Below the pieces are notes generated by a model. It had not been told where the DNA came from. It made no database searches and saw only the letters and a program-made list of their open reading frames with translations. Shown here one piece after another: positions 21,276 through 31,274 of a stretch of DNA of 64,000 nt (position 1 is the stretch's first letter; the number at the start of each line of letters is the position of its first letter). The stretch is from Phoma sp. XZ068 (taxonomy: Eukaryota > Ascomycota > Dothideomycetes > Pleosporales > Didymellaceae). A program made the position numbers and the translations under genes. The stretch covers positions 1,984,001-2,048,000 of the forward strand of contig RBKR01000003.1 in the NCBI GenBank assembly GCA_004835665.1. Reading direction: 5' to 3'.

Positions 21276-24200
21276 ATGGGGTGTTCTAGCAGTAAAGCTG
21301 TCGGTTCAGCGGGAGATCTGCCGGCCGAGAGTCAGAGCCGACAAGTCGCTCCGAGCCAACTGAAAGCCCCGACATCTGCTGTTGCAACCACGCCGCGAAG
21401 GTAGAGTCTCTATACGTGTATAGAAATAGAGGCTGATAGAACAGAGCTCAGCGTACGAGCGTTGAGATCACAAGCAACCAAAACAACGGCACTCATGTCG
21501 TGCCGCCGCCAGCACCAAATGCGACTGGCGAGTTATCACCGTTACGTAACCCGTTACAATGGCAGACAACCGTAGCTCGGAAACAAGAAGTTCTGGATTG
21601 GCTAACGCCATTCGACATCAAACCAGCTCACTACTCGGCACGTTCAAAATGGAGCGAGACGAAGGACAAGCCAGACTGGTTCTTTGAATCAAGCGTGTTC
21701 AAATCATGGCTGGACAGTCCAGGTCACATCCTCTGGCTCCGTGGCCCGCGAGCGTCAACGAGTTATCTGGTATCAAAATGCATCGACAGAGCTGAGCGCA
21801 AGACATGGCACGATCCAAAACCCGACACGAGCCATGCGTATCTGTACCTTTCCCATACCATTGCCAGGGACTGCTCTACCACAACGCTACTTCGATCCCT
21901 TCTAGTCCAATTGCTGCAAAGACTGGCAACATTGCCTACCGAAGTTGAGGGGCTGTATTTGCAGCGTAGACCGGCCGATGCGTTGACAGTTGGGGAACTG
22001 GTCGATGTGCTTTGGAAAACGATCATCCTGACCCAACATGTTTTTTTGGCCGTGGAAGCGATTGACGAGAACCCCTACGCTACCGCTTCGCTCATTCAAG
22101 CTGTGGCTGATATTGCTGTCCTGCGCCCAAACGTATCACTCGTTGTTTCTACAAGTGAATCTAGCAACGCAGAGGGGTTATTGTTGCCGCATGCCACCAG
22201 TCGAGTGACACTATCTCAAACTAGGGTTGAGTACAACATTGATCGCTATCTTGGAGTTCGACTTGATGAGCACACCCATCTTCGCGATCTTGGAAAAGAA
22301 ATACGGAACTCACTCATACCATATGGTCCCGCACCTGTCTATGTCCCTATCGAGAGGTATGCGCCCTTCACTCGTTCCAAGAAACAATCTAATCTTGATT
22401 AGTCTCCAGCTTGTGTCTCATCAGTTTGACACTCTTGCGCAATCAAAAACGGCAGACATTCGCACTACGCTGCTGAACCTTCCACAGTCCCTCGATACGG
22501 CGTATGATCGGATTCTCAACAGTCTCGACTTGGTTTCGGCTCCATCGTTTGTTCTGCTTCTGCAGTGGCTCGCTTATTCCGTCCGACCCATCAGCACCGA
22601 GGAGATTGCCGACATCATAGCCACAGATTCCGGAATGCCGGCTGAGATAGCCAGTATCTTGTATCAAGATGGCATAGCCCCTGTCCTCTCGCAATTGGGA
22701 GAGTATTCCAACAATCACCAGCATTTGCGACTTCATGAGTGCGCCAGGGAATATCTCACGTCTCAACGTATCCTGCAGAGACCATCCTCAACGTTCCATA
22801 TCACCGAAGCGAATTCCAACGCGGCTATGGCCATGTGTTGTCTCAAGTACTTGACCAACATTGGTCAGAATACTGTACTTACTCCCGATGACTTGAAAGC
22901 CCATCCACTCCTAGGGTACGCAGCACGCTTCTGGTACCGGCATCAAAGACTTGTATCCCAAAGCTCTCCAGAAAGCACAAGACTGCATGGCATGGCAATG
23001 CGCTTCTTCAATGCAAAAGATACTCATATCCTCCATAACTCACTCCGGATTTCACGCCCAGACTACGCGCCTCGTGATCCCACAGCAAATGATTTGGGTA
23101 ATCTTTTTGGGCGAGATACTAAAGATCAGTTCGGAAGTGTGCTCTATTACGCCAGTGCGTGCGGCCTGACGTCGGTCGTAGCGGCTTTGATTGAACAACG
23201 GCATCCTGCCAAGACAGTGGCTGAACATGTCTCTGGTTGTTTGTATCCCGGCCCTCTAGAAGTCGCCGTCGAGCAGGGATATGTTGACGTCGCAGAGATC
23301 CTTCTCGAGGCGGACGCCAGGCCTGAAAACTGGACTCAAGAGGCTGGGACTTGTTTGACGCGGGCGTCGCGCAGAGGCGATGTGGAAATGGCGCGACTGC
23401 TAATTGATTTTGGAGCCAATGTCGATGCATACATGAAGGATGGGTCAACATCACTTCACTGTGCGGCGAAAGAAGGCTCTGTCGAACTCATTGAACTGCT
23501 GGCTTCCCACGGCGCCACGCTTGATGCACGTTCGAATATAGGTACCACGCCGCTACACGAAGCACTGCTTGGAAGGAATAACGATGCTGCCTTGGCCTTG
23601 CTACAGAGCGGCGCAGACATGGAGGCGACTACGGAGAAGAGTCTGAGGACCGATCGCGGCGGGGGTCTGCTCGATTTGTCCGTCATTTCTGGCGAGCAGG
23701 ATTCCGAAGCGTCTCGAGAGATTCAAGATTCCACGCAGCGTACGCCATTGTACATCGCCGCCTCAAAGAACAACTTTAACATGGTACAAGCCCTGACTGC
23801 TCGTGGAGCCAATGTCGATGCTCTAACGTCGACGGGGGCGACGCCCGTTTTTGCTGCTGTACATGCAGGCTATCTTGACATTATACTCTTCCTCATCCAA
23901 CACGGGGCGTCAGTGAGCCGAAAGACTGAAAGCGGCGCAACGATGTTGCACGCCGCCGCCGAGAGCGGCAGCCCAGACGTTGTCAATCTTTTGTTTGCTC
24001 AAGGCATCGATCCAACGGTCCTCGATGACTGGGGAGATACCGCACTTATGCGGGCGGTGTCAAGATCCAACGTCAACGTGGTGAAAGCCTTTTCCGAACT
24101 TGGATGCAGCCTGCATGAGGTGAAAAAGGTCACCCAAATGACGCTACTCCATTTTGCTGCGCTCAAAGGTGATGAAGCCACGGTGTTATTCTTACTGCAG

Positions 24201-25232
24201 CGAGGACTGGATGTCAATGCACGGAATGACCAAGAAGGCACACCTCTACACATAGCAGTTAACACCGGTCATCCTACGGTAGTAGAAATCCTTCTCCAGC
24301 ATGGGGCAGACATCAACGCCGTCTTCGTCGAAAATTGGACTCCTGTTCGCGCCGCCATCATGGGAGAAGATACAAAGGCGCTCAAAGCATTGCTCGACCA
24401 TTCGCCGGGCCCGAACCTTGAGATCAAAGACATTGACGGCTACTCCCCGCTTCAAATTGCTGTGCATCAAGGCAACTTCGAAATGACCAAGTTGTTACTT
24501 CAATATGGCGCCAATGCGGACTCACAGAACAACGAGGGTGTGACGGCCTTGCACACGGCTGTTGACCACATGCGTGAGTTAGTTCCTCTGCTTCTTGAAC
24601 ACGGTGCGCGAATAGATATTAAGGAAGATCACGGTATCAACGTCCTAGCGCGGCCGGTATTCAAGGACGACAGTGCACTCGTTGAGTTGCTTATGCAAGG
24701 GCAGCCAACGCGCGATGCACTGCTCGACGCGCTCGAAATCAACGGCATCAACGGACGTATCATCGATGTCAATGACATGTCGAATTTGACATGGGCTCTT
24801 GTCCAGGGTAAAGAGGTTGTAACATGGATGATTCTGCACTATGGCAGTTTCACACCCAATAGCCTCATCCAAGTCCCTGGTGCATCAGCAACGTATCCCG
24901 CACTTCTTCTCGCAGTCGAATTTGGGCACGCAAACCTGGTCAAGCTGTTGCTTCGTCTAGGTGTCGAGAACAAGACGTGTTCGCGCGCGTTATATGTCAC
25001 AGCGAGTAAGGATAAGACGGAGATGGCAGAGGCGCTACTCGATTATGGATGTAGTGTGCACGGATACGATGAAGACGTGGATACGCCACTTCGCTATGCA
25101 CTTGAGAACCGACATGATGACATGGTAAGGTTGCTTTGTAAGCGCGGTGCGGATCTTGCTGCTGAAGAGGAGCGGTTGAATTTGTCCGTGGTGATAGGCC
25201 CCAAGCAGGTGTTCTATGGTATAAGACATTAA
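21276..25232 (+). CDS. NLR-like protein with degenerate NACHT domain and ankyrin repeats
   Basis: The proposed three exons (21276-21400, 21445-22356, 22403-25232) encode 1288 aa. Exon 1 encodes MGCSSSKAVGSAGDL.., a strong N-myristoylation/palmitoylation start; its 44-bp intron with a GTAGAG donor is the least certain part. Exon 2 holds a NACHT-like module preceded by the usual EVLDWLTPFDIKP linker. The P-loop position reads LWLRGPRASTSYLV instead of a GxxGxGK(S/T) loop, so Walker A is lost, while a Walker-B-like VEAIDEN remains. Intron 2 (GTATGC donor, GATTAG acceptor) joins VPIES to LQLVSHQFDTL, giving the helical region with LPQSLDTAYDRIL that follows NACHT in fungal NLRs. About sixteen ankyrin repeats (TPLHIAVNTGHPTVVEILLQ type) fill residues ~560-1280. 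The likely role is recognition or scaffolding in non-self response. Nucleotide binding is doubtful. Confidence 0.82.
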
Positions 25233-25841
25233 CAATACTTAGTCGTCTACACCACTGGACCTTATTGTAACGTACCTTATCGACCAGGTGATTGTACAGG
25301 CAACCTCATTATCATACCAAGTGTCAGCTAAGATAACCTTGACTTCCCATCACTATGGTGTCCGATGGTTGTCGTGAGCACAATGATTGATTGCGCCTGG
25401 CTATGAATCACTGAACATCGTGTGTGCTGACTAATACCAGTAAACGAAGTGCTGCGGAATGCCCTTGCCACCATTTGCACACAACACCTTCACCTCGATC
25501 TTCACTTCTCAGTTTGCGCCGCAAAACAATTCTCCATAAACTAATCAGGTTTCCAACCTCACTGATTCACCTTACTTTCTGCGGCAACCTGATGTTCATG
25601 TCGTCAACAGATACTCGTCTTTCGAAAACCACTGTCTCTCATAAATCATGCACTAATCCCCATACTTGCATCTTCACCATTATATTCAAAGTGTAAAACT
25701 AAGCACGAAACCATACTGCCGCTCTATATCGAAATATCACACCTTACCACACAATCTTTGTTCAGTCAACACGAGCTCCTCTCAAGAAGGTGAGGATGCC
25801 CATCCGAGCGCGATCTGATTTGACACTCATCTATAATAGAC
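25233..25841. other. Intergenic stretch after the ankyrin gene
   Basis: About 600 bp of AT-rich sequence with no convincing gene. The missing first exon of the following pseudogene could have lain here, but I found no ATG-bearing exon that joins it. Confidence 0.35.
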
Positions 25842-27527
25842 TGGAAATCAAAAGATGAGTTCTTCAAATTTACGCGTGGCCGCCTTATTGTGGACGAGGC
25901 GGAGAATCTGCGACAGCGAGAGATGAGATTCGATCTGAACAGGCTCGCAAGTGTCGCGGCAGACTCGGTCGGCGCCGATCGGTGCATTTTTATCGAGAAG
26001 TACCCCAATGGCATGTTCCACAAAGCATACCTAATGTCTATGGAAAATAGCCGAGAAGTCGTAGCCAAGGTTCCTAATCCGAATGCTGGGATTCCGCACT
26101 TTACTACGGCCAGTGAGGTTGCCACAATGGACTTTGTAAGTTAAATTGATTTCCTGACCAATCATTCTTGCTAACTGAAGTGATTTGTAAGGCCAGAAAA
26201 TTCCTCGACACACCAGCGCCTCGTGTCTACTCATGGATTTCTCAAGCCAGATCACACCCTGTTGGAGCTGATTTTATTTTAATGGAGAAGACTGAAGGTG
26301 TTCCGCTGTCTCAGGTCTGGGGCAGAATGGAATTAACACAAAAGCTCCAACTGCTTCTTGCCTTGACACGCCTCCAGAAGCAATGGCTGAGCATCTCATT
26401 TTCACACTATGGCAGCTTATACTACACGGGAGATGTGCATTCACAAGTTGGCAGCCACTACGTCAAAGATGGCAAAATCGTCAACGGTTCGAAGTTTACC
26501 ATTGGCCCAGCCACTAGCCGGGATTGGGTTGATGCGGGTCGATCAGCGGTAGGAACCGAGATGGGGCCATGTGCGTAAGATTTGGTATCATCTTCGTACA
26601 AACGCTCACAAGTCTCTAGGGGCTTCCCTAACGCAGTACCTGCAAGATATCGGGACGCGAGAGATGACCGTAATTCGCTCCTTAAAACCGCCAAAACAGA
26701 TTGCCTTGTTCTGTGGCCCAAAACTCTACCGACCAGGTACAGAAAAGAAGCTTACAGCTTTGACATGGTATCAACAAGTCGTCGATGCCCTTGTCCCGAA
26801 GGACACCACTATCACTGACCCATTTCTTTGACATAATGACTTGCACAATGACAACATTTTCGTAGACCCACATAACCCTGGAAAGATCACTGGTATTATT
26901 GACTTGCAGTCTTGTAACGTCTCGCCGCTCTTTAACCACAATCCCGATCCAGCCTTCCTCGACTGGGATGTCCTTGAGCCTGAGACGCTCGACCTAGCAC
27001 CAATACCGATGCTCTCTGGGCTTTCTGCAGAGGAAAGGTCCGCCGCTGTGCGCGAGTATACCGTCCAAAATGTGTCTATCGGATGGCGGAAACTTATGCA
27101 TGCGAAAAACCCAGACTTGTACCAAGTGATCCAATTTCGGAAAACGGCAGCATATGGGCTGATATTTCTTGCCCATCGAATATTCGAATACGGCGAGGCG
27201 CACTTTCAATCGCTTCTGGTAGACCTGAAGGACACGTGGGCGGATTTACCTGCCGTCAACAGACACAGCCCATTCCCGTTCAACTTTTCGGAAGCAGACA
27301 TCGAGCGTATCAAGCTGGAAAACGACGGTGCGGTAGCAGGAACTGAGCTTGTTGCGGCTGCAAAGGAAAGCATGGGCGACCTTTGGCCGGATAAAGGCTT
27401 CGTCGAGCACGAGCAATATGATGACTGCAAAGCTACCCTCAATGAGGTCAGAGATCAAATATTAGAGCAATTAGCCGAGACTAATGAGGGGAAAGTCGAG
27501 TACAAAAAGTATTGGCCGTTTGAATGA
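25842..27527 (+). pseudogene. Broken aminoglycoside phosphotransferase (APH)-like gene
   Basis: Three blocks together cover a typical fungal APH-domain protein. Block 1 (25842-26135) reads DEFFKFTRGRLIVDEAENLR.. and is joined by an intron (26136-26191, GTAAGT donor) to block 2 (26192-26578; ARKFLDTPAPRVYSW, FILMEKTEGVPLSQVW). Block 3 (about 26600-27527) continues QYLQDIGTREM, HNDLHNDNIFVDPHNPGKI and ends EYKKYWPFE. Defects are visible. No start codon is linked to block 1. After GTEMGP the frame reaches a stop at 26576-26578 and block 3 continues in another frame. An in-frame TGA at 26829-26831 sits just before HNDLH, where I expect a Trp. Block 3 is otherwise open for over 220 codons, so decay seems recent. 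Functional relatives are kinase-like phosphotransferases of unknown fungal substrate. Confidence 0.78.
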
Positions 27528-27909
27528 TACCTATCATTCAAACGTAAACGTCAGAAAAAGTTTGCTCTCAAACGCGATGATTTGAGTGACATGACAATGG
27601 TATAAAGTACATAAAAAAAAACTTGCTCCTTGATACCTTGGTACGTCGGAGATCACTTGAGGATAACAATCTGTGATGGTTGCAGCGAGGCTGCTGCTGC
27701 GGACCTCACACTCAAAACCCGAGAAATGGCAGCGCTATCGCATACTGTTTGAAGGATGGTCCGCTAAATCAGAAGTGGATATGGGATTTATTATCTAATT
27801 AAATTATAATCCTTCATCCTTGCAGAAATTAACTCTACATAGCAACAACTCCCCCTGTCAGCGTAACGCTTGCCGTCGAACTTGACACCTAATCTCAGCC
27901 TTCGGCCCA
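27528..27909. other. Convergent 3' stretch
   Basis: A 382-bp AT-rich gap between the APH-like pseudogene and the minus-strand binding-protein gene. Nothing recognisable was seen. Confidence 0.4.
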
Positions 27910-28958
27910 TCACGGCGCCCCACTATACAATTGCTTTCCATTTTTCTTGAACCCAGTAACCACGCTCTGACCACGTGCACTGGTTGCCCAAGCCGCAAAC
28001 TGCTGGGCAAGCGTGGCATTCCTCGCTTTAAGACCGACAAGCAGATGCCCTGGCAGCAACAACGGATCATCCTCGTTATCAGTACCCACTTTGAACTGAG
28101 ATAACGCCTTGGTAAGGTTCGGCTGCAACTGCTCGAGTGACAACAACGTCCCGCGATCTGTCAGTGTGTACTCTTTCAACAAACTCGCTGTGCTCAATGC
28201 CTGGATCGGAAATGCGGGGAACTGGTGGTACCATGTTGAGTACGGTAAAGCCCAGGGCACCTGACCAATACCGAGCCATAAAGTTGATTCCTTGAGGTTC
28301 GTAGCGGATTTGTCGTAGCGGCTTAGAAAACGCGTTGGGACTTCTGTTTTCGCGGTGTTGAGCTCTCCGGCCTGGTAGATCAATGCAAAGATTGTAGTGG
28401 CGTTCATGGTACTATTCACACCAGCTGGGTTTTCAGGAGGGCCGGCAATGAGGAAGTGATCGCGGAAGAGGTAGTAGCGGCCTGTCTTGGGATCGATGAT
28501 TCCCTGTTCAGCGGCCAGCTTTTCAGCTGCTGGAACGTAAGAGATACCGAGGTCTGCTTCGCCGGTTTGGAGATTTTTAATTGTGAATGTTGTATCGCTC
28601 AACACCTATGAGCGTGCAGTTAGTAAAGACTGTTGAAATGGGGCTGTCACGGCAAAGGCTTATTGCCACATACCCATCCGATACTGAAAGGTTGCGAGCC
28701 ATTCTTCACGCTATCCTGGATGAATGCATCGGCAAGAACTATTCGTCTAGTCAACACAGCACCTGGGAGCTTGTTTGCAAGTATACCTTTGACCAGGCCA
28801 CTCTGCCCGGCACCTCCAGTTGCTATTCGCAATGCTGTGTTGTTGTTCGTTGAGTTGAAGCCGCCGTTATATATTTCCGTGGGATCAACAAGTGCATTAA
28901 CACTGCTGATTGCAATCGTGAATGTGGTAAGAAAAGCTGCGATTCTGAAAGAAAACAT
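27910..28958 (-). CDS. Secreted periplasmic-binding-protein-like (PBP type II) protein
   Basis: Three exons (28958-28787, 28738-28674, 28605-27910) give 310 aa. A signal peptide (MFSFRIAAFLTTFTIAISSVNA) is followed by ALRIATGGAGQSGLVK, the ligand-loop start of oxyanion-type binding proteins. After intron 1 comes LADAFIQDSVKNG..FSIGW; after intron 2 (GTATGT donor, CATAG acceptor) come GEADLGISYVPAAEKLAAEQ, YYLFRDHFLIAGPPENPAG and a C-terminal lobe ending KKNGKQLYSGAP. The order matches bacterial tungstate/molybdate-type substrate-binding proteins, which also occur as secreted fungal proteins. In bacteria they feed an ABC importer; fungi lack that partner, so a binding or scavenging role outside the cell is inferred. 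The first intron is 48 bp, a multiple of three without a stop, so the unspliced reading also stays open. Confidence 0.8.
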
Positions 28959-30020
28959 ACTGCTTGTACTTCGGGACTTATGGGTTGAGTTGGCTCTAAG
29001 GACACACTGAGACTGTTGTAACCTTTATAGTTCGTGTCAAGTTGAGACTTCTCAGCTATAGATCGCCGATATTCTGGACCTATGATAGCTTATTTATGAT
29101 TCTGAGGCGGTGTGATACTTCATGCCAACCGTGACGTTGGCGTTAGCAGCTGTGATGACGCCACAAATCCGCTGAAAGCAGCTGCTCCCAAGCAGCAGCA
29201 TCATCTGATAGGCGCGTTCGCACCTTAAGGTTGCCCTATTAAGCTGGATCTATTCCAGGATTGCGGTGCAGAACCAGGCACAAGGTACTTTAGGTAGCCC
29301 TGCAATAGGTTCGACTTTCCCTGGGTAGCACTAGCTACTATCGCTGGTGAAGCGGGAGCACAACACTAAGTATTTAGCGGTTAATTAGGACACGCTTAGA
29401 TTCCCATCACAGAGATCGTCATGCGGCAAGGTGTTGATCGCTGTGATCAAAAATAAAGTTCTTTCTACTATGTACAAATGGCCAATACGTCGGTGTGAGA
29501 TGTTGCCAGCGGAGCTTCCGAGATGGCGATGGCGTCATCTGAAATGCGGCTGAGATCGTGCATGAGGCTGAAAGCAATTCGCAGCTGGAGCACGAATAAC
29601 TACGCAGCCCGGGATTTCTCTACTTCTTGAATTCGTGTATAAATTGAACGCACCGTCTTGCGTGAAGTGTTGCGTGTTGCCCTTCGAGCTCGCGTTGCAG
29701 CACCTACCACGACTCCAGCCAATTGCGGCTTCTTCGGGCTCTTCGGCATTTTGAGGGACAGAGGGTCAAGTTCGCATAACCAATAAGGTAATCGAGCGTG
29801 AATAGGCGCCTGCACGAGTAGAAGGATCTTGTGCAGAACGTCTTGCTGCACGATTAAGGACCCTGAAGCGCATTTGTAATCATTGTTTGAGTGCAGCAAT
29901 GATTAGCCTTAAAAGTGGATTACAAGTGGTTGCATAAAGCTACTGTGCCTCTTGGTGTGATAGAAACACCATACTCTGTCTTACCAAAGTAACAGCAAAC
30001 TAGACTACCGTTGATTCGCA
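28959..30020. other. Divergent intergenic region
   Basis: About 1.06 kb between the binding-protein gene (-) and the PRISE-like gene (+). A 99-codon minus-strand ORF at 29600-29899, with a basic C-terminal part, lacks support. I see no repeats. Confidence 0.35.
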
Positions 30021-31232
30021 ATGTCTCACGCGCTCATCTTCGGTGCATCTGGTATATCCGGATGGGCGATCCTCAACGAGATCACGTCGTACCCTACGCC
30101 CAGGACTTTCGCCAGGATCAGCGGCCTCTCTAATCGACCACTCACGCTTGAGCAAGCATACTTGACCCAAGACCCTCGATTGCATCTCGTCAATGGCGTC
30201 GACCTGACCAAATCGGTGTCTGAGGTGGTGCAGATGCTGAAGGAGAAAGTAGAAGATGTAGAGGCGGTTTCACACGTCTTCTTTACAGGTTGGTTCATCT
30301 CATGAATCAGATACAAGCCACAGAGCGAAGCTAACATGCAACAAGCGTACATGCATATAGATGACCCCCAAAACTCGATGGATGTCAACACAGCCCTCCT
30401 TGACACCGCCATCCGGGCCATCGAACAAGTCTCTTCCAAACTGCAGATGGTCGTGCTGCAGACTGGTGGCAAAGGCTACGGTCTCCAGTATCCGGACAAG
30501 CTGGTCATCAGCCCGCCCTTGCGCGAGGACATGCCGCGGATGCCCGAACCCTACGCAAGCACAAGCTTCTATTACTCGCAGTTCGATCTACTGACTGAGT
30601 TGTCGAAAGGCAAGCCTTGGACGTTCGCAGAGGTCCGACCTGATGGTATTGTTGGGTTTGCACCAATTGGCAATGCGATGAATCTATCGCAGGGCATTGG
30701 ACTATATCTGGCGATCTACAAGGAGGTACATGGTGCTGGCTCAGTGATACACTTCCCAGGCTCGAAGGGGGCGTGGACTTGCAAGCACTCAGACACATCG
30801 CAGGGTATTCTGGCAAAGACGGAGATTTACGTTGCGACACACATTGAAGAGTGTGGCAACGGGGGTGTGTTCAACAGTGCTGATGGCAAGACGGTTACTT
30901 GGGAGGGTGTCTGGCCAAAGCTGTGCGCTCATTTCGGCCTGGCGGGCCAGGGACCTGCATCTGACACCGTTTCAATGGAAGAGTTCGTGAAGAGCAATTC
31001 AAACGCTTGGAAGACGCTGTCTGAGAAATATGGGCTGAAGGAGAAAGCTGTGGAGGAGCAGAATTGGCCGTTTGTGCATTTCATGCTCGTTGACTTCGAC
31101 TTCGACAGACAGTTTGATTTGACCCGTATCAGGGAGATCGGCTTCAAAGAGGAGATTGATACCGCAGATGGATATGTGGCGGCTTGGGAACTGATGAGGC
31201 AGGCAAAGATTCTGCCACCTACGATAGCGTAG
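30021..31232 (+). CDS. PRISE/VEP1-type NAD(P)-dependent reductase (atypical SDR)
   Basis: Two exons (30021-30288 and 30346-31232) encode 384 aa. The 57-bp intron (GTTGGT donor, CTAAC branch, ACAAG acceptor) restores HVFFTAYMHIDDP. The N terminus HALIFGASGISGWA is the Rossmann GxxGxxG loop. TFARISGLSNRPLT resembles the cofactor-phosphate loop; LQTGGKGYG and FYYSQFDLLTEL supply the atypical SDR active-site region, and RPDGIVGFAPIGNAMN is the substrate loop. Plant PRISE enzymes reduce enones (progesterone 5-beta-reductase, iridoid synthase); fungal members are largely uncharacterised oxidoreductases. No signal peptide, so probably cytosolic. Its stop codon lies only 42 bp from that of the convergent Zn2Cys6 factor, so the 3' UTRs probably overlap. 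Confidence 0.85.
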
Positions 31233-31274
31233 TCGTATAACGATCATTGAATCCAGGAGTCAGATGTATATCCC

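Noticed and set aside
21495..21530. ATG at 21495 as start of the NLR-like gene
   Set aside because: It is out of frame with the NACHT-like region; the MGC exon with a 44-bp intron gives an in-frame start.
26829..26831. RIP as cause of the TGA in the APH-like pseudogene
   Set aside because: The inferred G-to-A change is not in the CpA context typical of RIP, and neighbouring sequence is not obviously TpA-rich.
29600..29899. 99-codon minus-strand ORF with a basic C-terminal part
   Set aside because: Isolated, no family resemblance and no splice partners; could be real but unsupported.
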